From Methanosarcinaceae archaeon (GTDB lineage: Archaea > Halobacteriota > Methanosarcinia > Methanosarcinales > Methanosarcinaceae), in contig JAUWQD010000028.1 in NCBI GenBank assembly GCA_030611265.1, forward strand, positions 1 through 32,151: 32,151 nt of DNA, given 5' to 3'. Under the pieces are notes generated by a model that worked only from the letters and a program-made list of their open reading frames with translations, ran no database searches and was not told the origin of the DNA. Below are positions 31,388 to 32,151 of the stretch, piece by piece; the stretch's first letter is position 1; each line of letters opens with the position of its first letter. A program made the position numbers and the translations under genes.

Positions 31388-32135
31388 ATAAGAAAGAGCG
31401 GTTGCCCGCTCTCCCTCTTCTAAGAACCGTACGTGCGACTTTCACCGCATACGGCTCAAGCATTTCATAACCCTTTCTGTATCGGGCAGCAGTTTTGATT
31501 TACTGCTTTTGTAATTCTGGTTCGCAGCCTATTAACACATTGAGCGTCTGTAAGTCTCTCACCTTTCGGTGTAATTGAATTACTTACATTCATAAGTTTG
31601 CTTCCATTCATACAATGAAACACCCACAGTAAGTCTGCACCCTTTCGGGTTAAGGCAAATCTTGAACCTCTATACATCCCATTACAAGGTGTCATTCGCT
31701 TTTTACTGTCTCCTATACCCTCTTGTGCCATTGTTACTCCTCACGAAGTTCCTACCCAATTCTGGGGGCACATAGGGGTTACCAAGTTCTACATCACAAA
31801 TAATTGTGAAAGCCTTAGAAGCCATTTATAAACCGGAAACCGTTTGTCCATTCCCTAAAATGTTGGGTAAGCCACTATAGTCTGGTTTCATACCTTTTGG
31901 TTTAAGCGTATCAGTCCGATTTCGCTTATTCATCGTAACGATTCTTGCAATGGTTCGCATTATACTCTTCATAACTTTCTTATCCTAGCAGTTGGTCAGA
32001 ATTGGACTTTCTGACATTCCACGTTGTCCTATGGGCTTAACACCCCAGCGTTACCGCCAGCGCATTCCACAGTAGGATTACTCCGAATGGAAGGAGTAAC
32101 CATCAGGCAATTTGTGATGTAACTTCTTGTCGCAC
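31388..32135 (-). mobile_element. Group II intron lacking a reverse-transcriptase gene
   Basis: On the minus strand the element starts GTGCGACAAG (5' end at 32135), matching the group II 5' consensus. Its domain V is at 31424-31457: GAGCCGTATGCGG, a GAAA-type tetraloop region, then CGCACGTACGGTTC, with the GAGC...GTTC ends and small bulge of bacterial-type introns. Domain VI follows as a hairpin AGAGCGG-GCAA-CCGCTCT, and the 3' end is probably CTTAT at about 31388. The total of about 748 bases fits a ribozyme without an intron-encoded protein, and no reverse-transcriptase or maturase motifs are present. ORF-less group II introns are known from Methanosarcina. Mobility would need a protein supplied elsewhere. 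Exact boundaries are inferred. Confidence 0.82.
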
Positions 32136-32151
32136 TACCCACACGATGTTA

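Noticed and set aside
31465-31731. Leftward 88-codon frame inside the intron, a possible maturase fragment
   Set aside because: No reverse-transcriptase, X-domain or endonuclease motifs. The sequence is explained by ribozyme structure.

Overview
The window looks like chromosomal DNA of a methanogen-lineage archaeon of the order Methanosarcinales or an ANME-2/3-type relative. This placement is an inference. It rests on archaeal lipid genes (CDP-archaeol synthase, digeranylgeranylglyceryl phosphate synthase), a partial Methanosarcina-type S-layer protein, a GXGXG protein of the FwdC type, a non-canonical FtsZ/tubulin GTPase, an RNA-free RNase P (HARP) homologue, a split CcmF with a 12-haem cytochrome c lipoprotein, and an ORF-less group II intron. 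Genes are AT-rich with archaeal TATA boxes and frequent Shine-Dalgarno sites.

Layout. Positions 1-8110 are accessory: an S-layer gene running off the left edge, a VapB-like antitoxin with a VapC toxin cut short by a 107-bp miniature inverted-repeat element, a decayed winged-helix gene, a secreted lamin-tail/phospholipase-D-like protein, an AbrB/VapC pair, a DUF2683/RelE-type pair, an amidohydrolase lacking its N-terminus and two membrane proteins. A class II tRNA-Leu(CAG) follows. Positions 8472-12095 hold the leftward purD, argF, pyrE and carS. Positions 12311-14473 hold ccmF as two genes in reversed order, closed by a hairpin terminator. Then come a GXGXG/FwdC-like gene, the HARP gene, and an NAD-synthesis block (leftward nadX and nadA followed by the UbiA-type lipid gene, with divergent rightward nadC). 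Positions 20468-22909 hold a surface-anchored CARDB/DUF11-type protein and the tubulin-like GTPase. An APC amino-acid permease (23143-26339) is split by a complete 1917-bp IS1634-like element with TTTAT target duplications. The right part has a PPC/DUF296 gene, a winged-helix regulator, enolase, an AlkD-like HEAT-repeat gene, the 12-haem cytochrome, and an ORF-less group II intron at 31388-32135.

How the genes connect. CcmF is the haem-ligation part of cytochrome c maturation, and the only obvious client here is the 12-haem lipoprotein. NadX, NadA and NadC together make nicotinate mononucleotide from aspartate. CarS and the UbiA enzyme are successive steps of archaeal membrane lipid synthesis.

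Non-coding structure is the most unusual part. A family of about 33-nt hairpins, usually joined to an AT-rich palindrome, occurs at least six times at gene borders. Its stems change in a compensatory way from copy to copy. A second family, in four copies, looks like the decayed remains of a very small protein gene. A nested GC-rich hairpin near the tRNA may be a small RNA.
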